A stretch of 64,000 nt of DNA from Isoetes taiwanensis. Lineage: Eukaryota > Streptophyta > Lycopodiopsida > Isoetales > Isoetaceae. A model generated the notes under the pieces. That model had not been told where the DNA came from. It saw nothing but the letters and a program-made list of their open reading frames with translations, and searched no databases. Below, piece by piece: positions 63,158 to 64,000 of this stretch. Numbering within the stretch: the first letter of the stretch is position 1; each line of letters starts with the position of its first letter. The DNA lies in the NCBI GenBank assembly GCA_021234155.1, contig JAJEKV010000032.1:9990099-10054098 (forward strand), in the 5' to 3' direction. Both the position numbers and the translations under genes were made by a program.

Positions 63158-63999
63158 ATGGAGGATGCTTCGAAGGTTAAGGTTCTCAATAATCCTGATT
63201 CTAAGGGGAAAGGAGTTATGGAGGATCCCACTGAAAAAACTAGATCCAGTTCCCTAACAATTAGCGAACCTCAACGTGTCGGGAATGATTACTCCTCATC
63301 TGAGGAGTCATCTGGATACAAGGAAAAAGGGGGGCCGAGCTCGCCTAAATCTCCCCTCTTGGTGACTCTTGGTGACAATACCTCTGATTCCCCTCTTCCT
63401 ATTGTGGAGCTTTTTCCCAAAGGATCAGAGACCCAGGAGTGACCCTAACAGACATTCCTCAGCTCCACTCTGTTCATGAAGAAAAGGAACCTGTTGTCTT
63501 AGATACAGATGTGGTCCAATTTAAAACACAGGTGCTTGCAAAGGATCAAGAGGACCAAGACAATGGCCCATGCCAAAGGCTTGTAACTTCAGAAGGCCAA
63601 GGAATTGGTGCTGAACACAATAGTAGACCTGTAAGTCCAGCTGGCCAAGAATTGGGAACACAACCCCAAATTCTTGTAACTCCAGTAGGCCAGGGAACTA
63701 GCAGTGAACAAACCAATAGACTTATAAGCCCTTCTAGCCAAGAATTGGCAGGGGACACTCTAGTGTTAGAAAAAGATGTCTTTAAGACACCAGCTGCACA
63801 GTTACGAGAGTTGAAGGACCCTTCATCTAAATTGTCTGGCAAATTCTGGGAAGATGAAGATGATAGTGAGGATGAAACTGAGAGAAATCCTAATGAACTA
63901 TCCTTTGTTACCCCACTTCCTCAGATTAAAAAGAGGCAGAAAAAGGTCTACACCCCTAGGGAGAATGGGCCTGTTACTAGAAGTTCTAAAAACCAATGA
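63158..63999 (+). CDS. L1 ORF1-ORF2 linker: acidic, repeat-bearing tail
   Basis: Two frames overlap by four bases (ATGA-like joint at 63439-63442), so one frameshift or a reinitiation separates them. The second holds two similar units: LVTSEGQGIGAEHNSRPVSP AGQELG and LVTPVGQGTSSEQTNRLISP SSQELA (about 63582-63750). It ends in DEDDSEDETERNPNE and a basic KKRQKKVYTP. Probably disordered. Corresponds to the Ser/Glu-rich frames at 512-820 and 4819-5097. Confidence 0.6.
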
Positions 64000-64000
64000 A

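Larger units (their letters stand above)
61823..64000 (+). mobile_element. L1-like LINE, copy C, 5' part (runs off the window)
   Basis: Intact ORF1 core (61873-62994), a non-coding or shifted stretch (62995-63157) and an acidic, Ser/Pro-rich tail in two overlapping frames (63158-63442 and 63439-63999) comparable to the acidic tail of copies A and B. The endonuclease-RT ORF2 should lie beyond 64000. This is the best preserved L1 in the window. Confidence 0.85.

Noticed and set aside
1-64000. CRISPR array, rRNA or tRNA genes
   Set aside because: I read for spaced direct repeats and for tRNA/rRNA landmarks and saw none; the tandem repeats found are too few or have no spacers.

Overview
The window is plant nuclear DNA that is AT-rich, poor in genes and full of transposable elements. 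Evidence for a plant: a PLS-type pentatricopeptide-repeat (PPR) gene, an LRRNT_2/LRR receptor-like protein, a PEX6 fragment, a receptor-kinase fragment, a plant-type alpha/beta hydrolase, introns with canonical GT-AG borders, and L1, copia and gypsy retroelements. The best gene (16.0-22.7 kb) reads as a CEP164-like basal-body protein (WW domain plus long coiled coil). That protein fits a plant with flagellated sperm. Together with the style of the PPR gene I favour a fern or other seed-free vascular plant; a cycad or Ginkgo is not excluded. The organism is inference.

Layout. 0.5-8.9 kb: two head-to-tail copies of one dead L1-like LINE; copy A carries a nested antisense fragment of another LINE. 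8.9-9.6 kb: two tandem, divergent copies of an unidentified domain. 10.5-12.9 kb: an intact single-exon LRR gene with TATA box and poly(A) signal. 13.4-15.0 kb: a LINE tail and an antisense, intron-containing, degenerate Rep-like gene. 16.0-22.7 kb: the CEP164-like gene, for which I derived eight exons joining in one frame (about 1280 aa). 24.2 kb: a fold-back element.

25.9-38.0 kb is a graveyard of gene pieces (receptor kinase, alpha/beta hydrolase, TFIP11/NTR1, a permuted PEX6) mixed with a gypsy 3' end, a DUF7869-like putative transposase, a cluster of six 14-bp palindromes and an antisense L1 ORF1. 39.3-43.1 kb: a nearly full-length non-L1-type LINE with coiled-coil/RRM-like ORF1 and endonuclease-RT ORF2. 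43.1-44.6 kb: a mosaic of duplicated segments. 45.2-47.6 kb: an antisense PPR gene whose E motif is out of frame. 50.6-55.9 kb: an antisense Ty1/copia element with both LTRs, PBS and PPT, an internal inversion of the integrase 3' half and a small TIR-bearing insertion. 55.9-56.3 kb: a tandem duplication that copied the LTR end. 56.3-61.5 kb: no clear gene. 61.5-64.0 kb: the 5' end of a third L1-like LINE with intact ORF1, running off the window.

Only three loci look like functional host genes: the LRR protein, the CEP164-like protein and, with reservations, the PPR protein. There is no sign that they act together; they are islands in repeat DNA.
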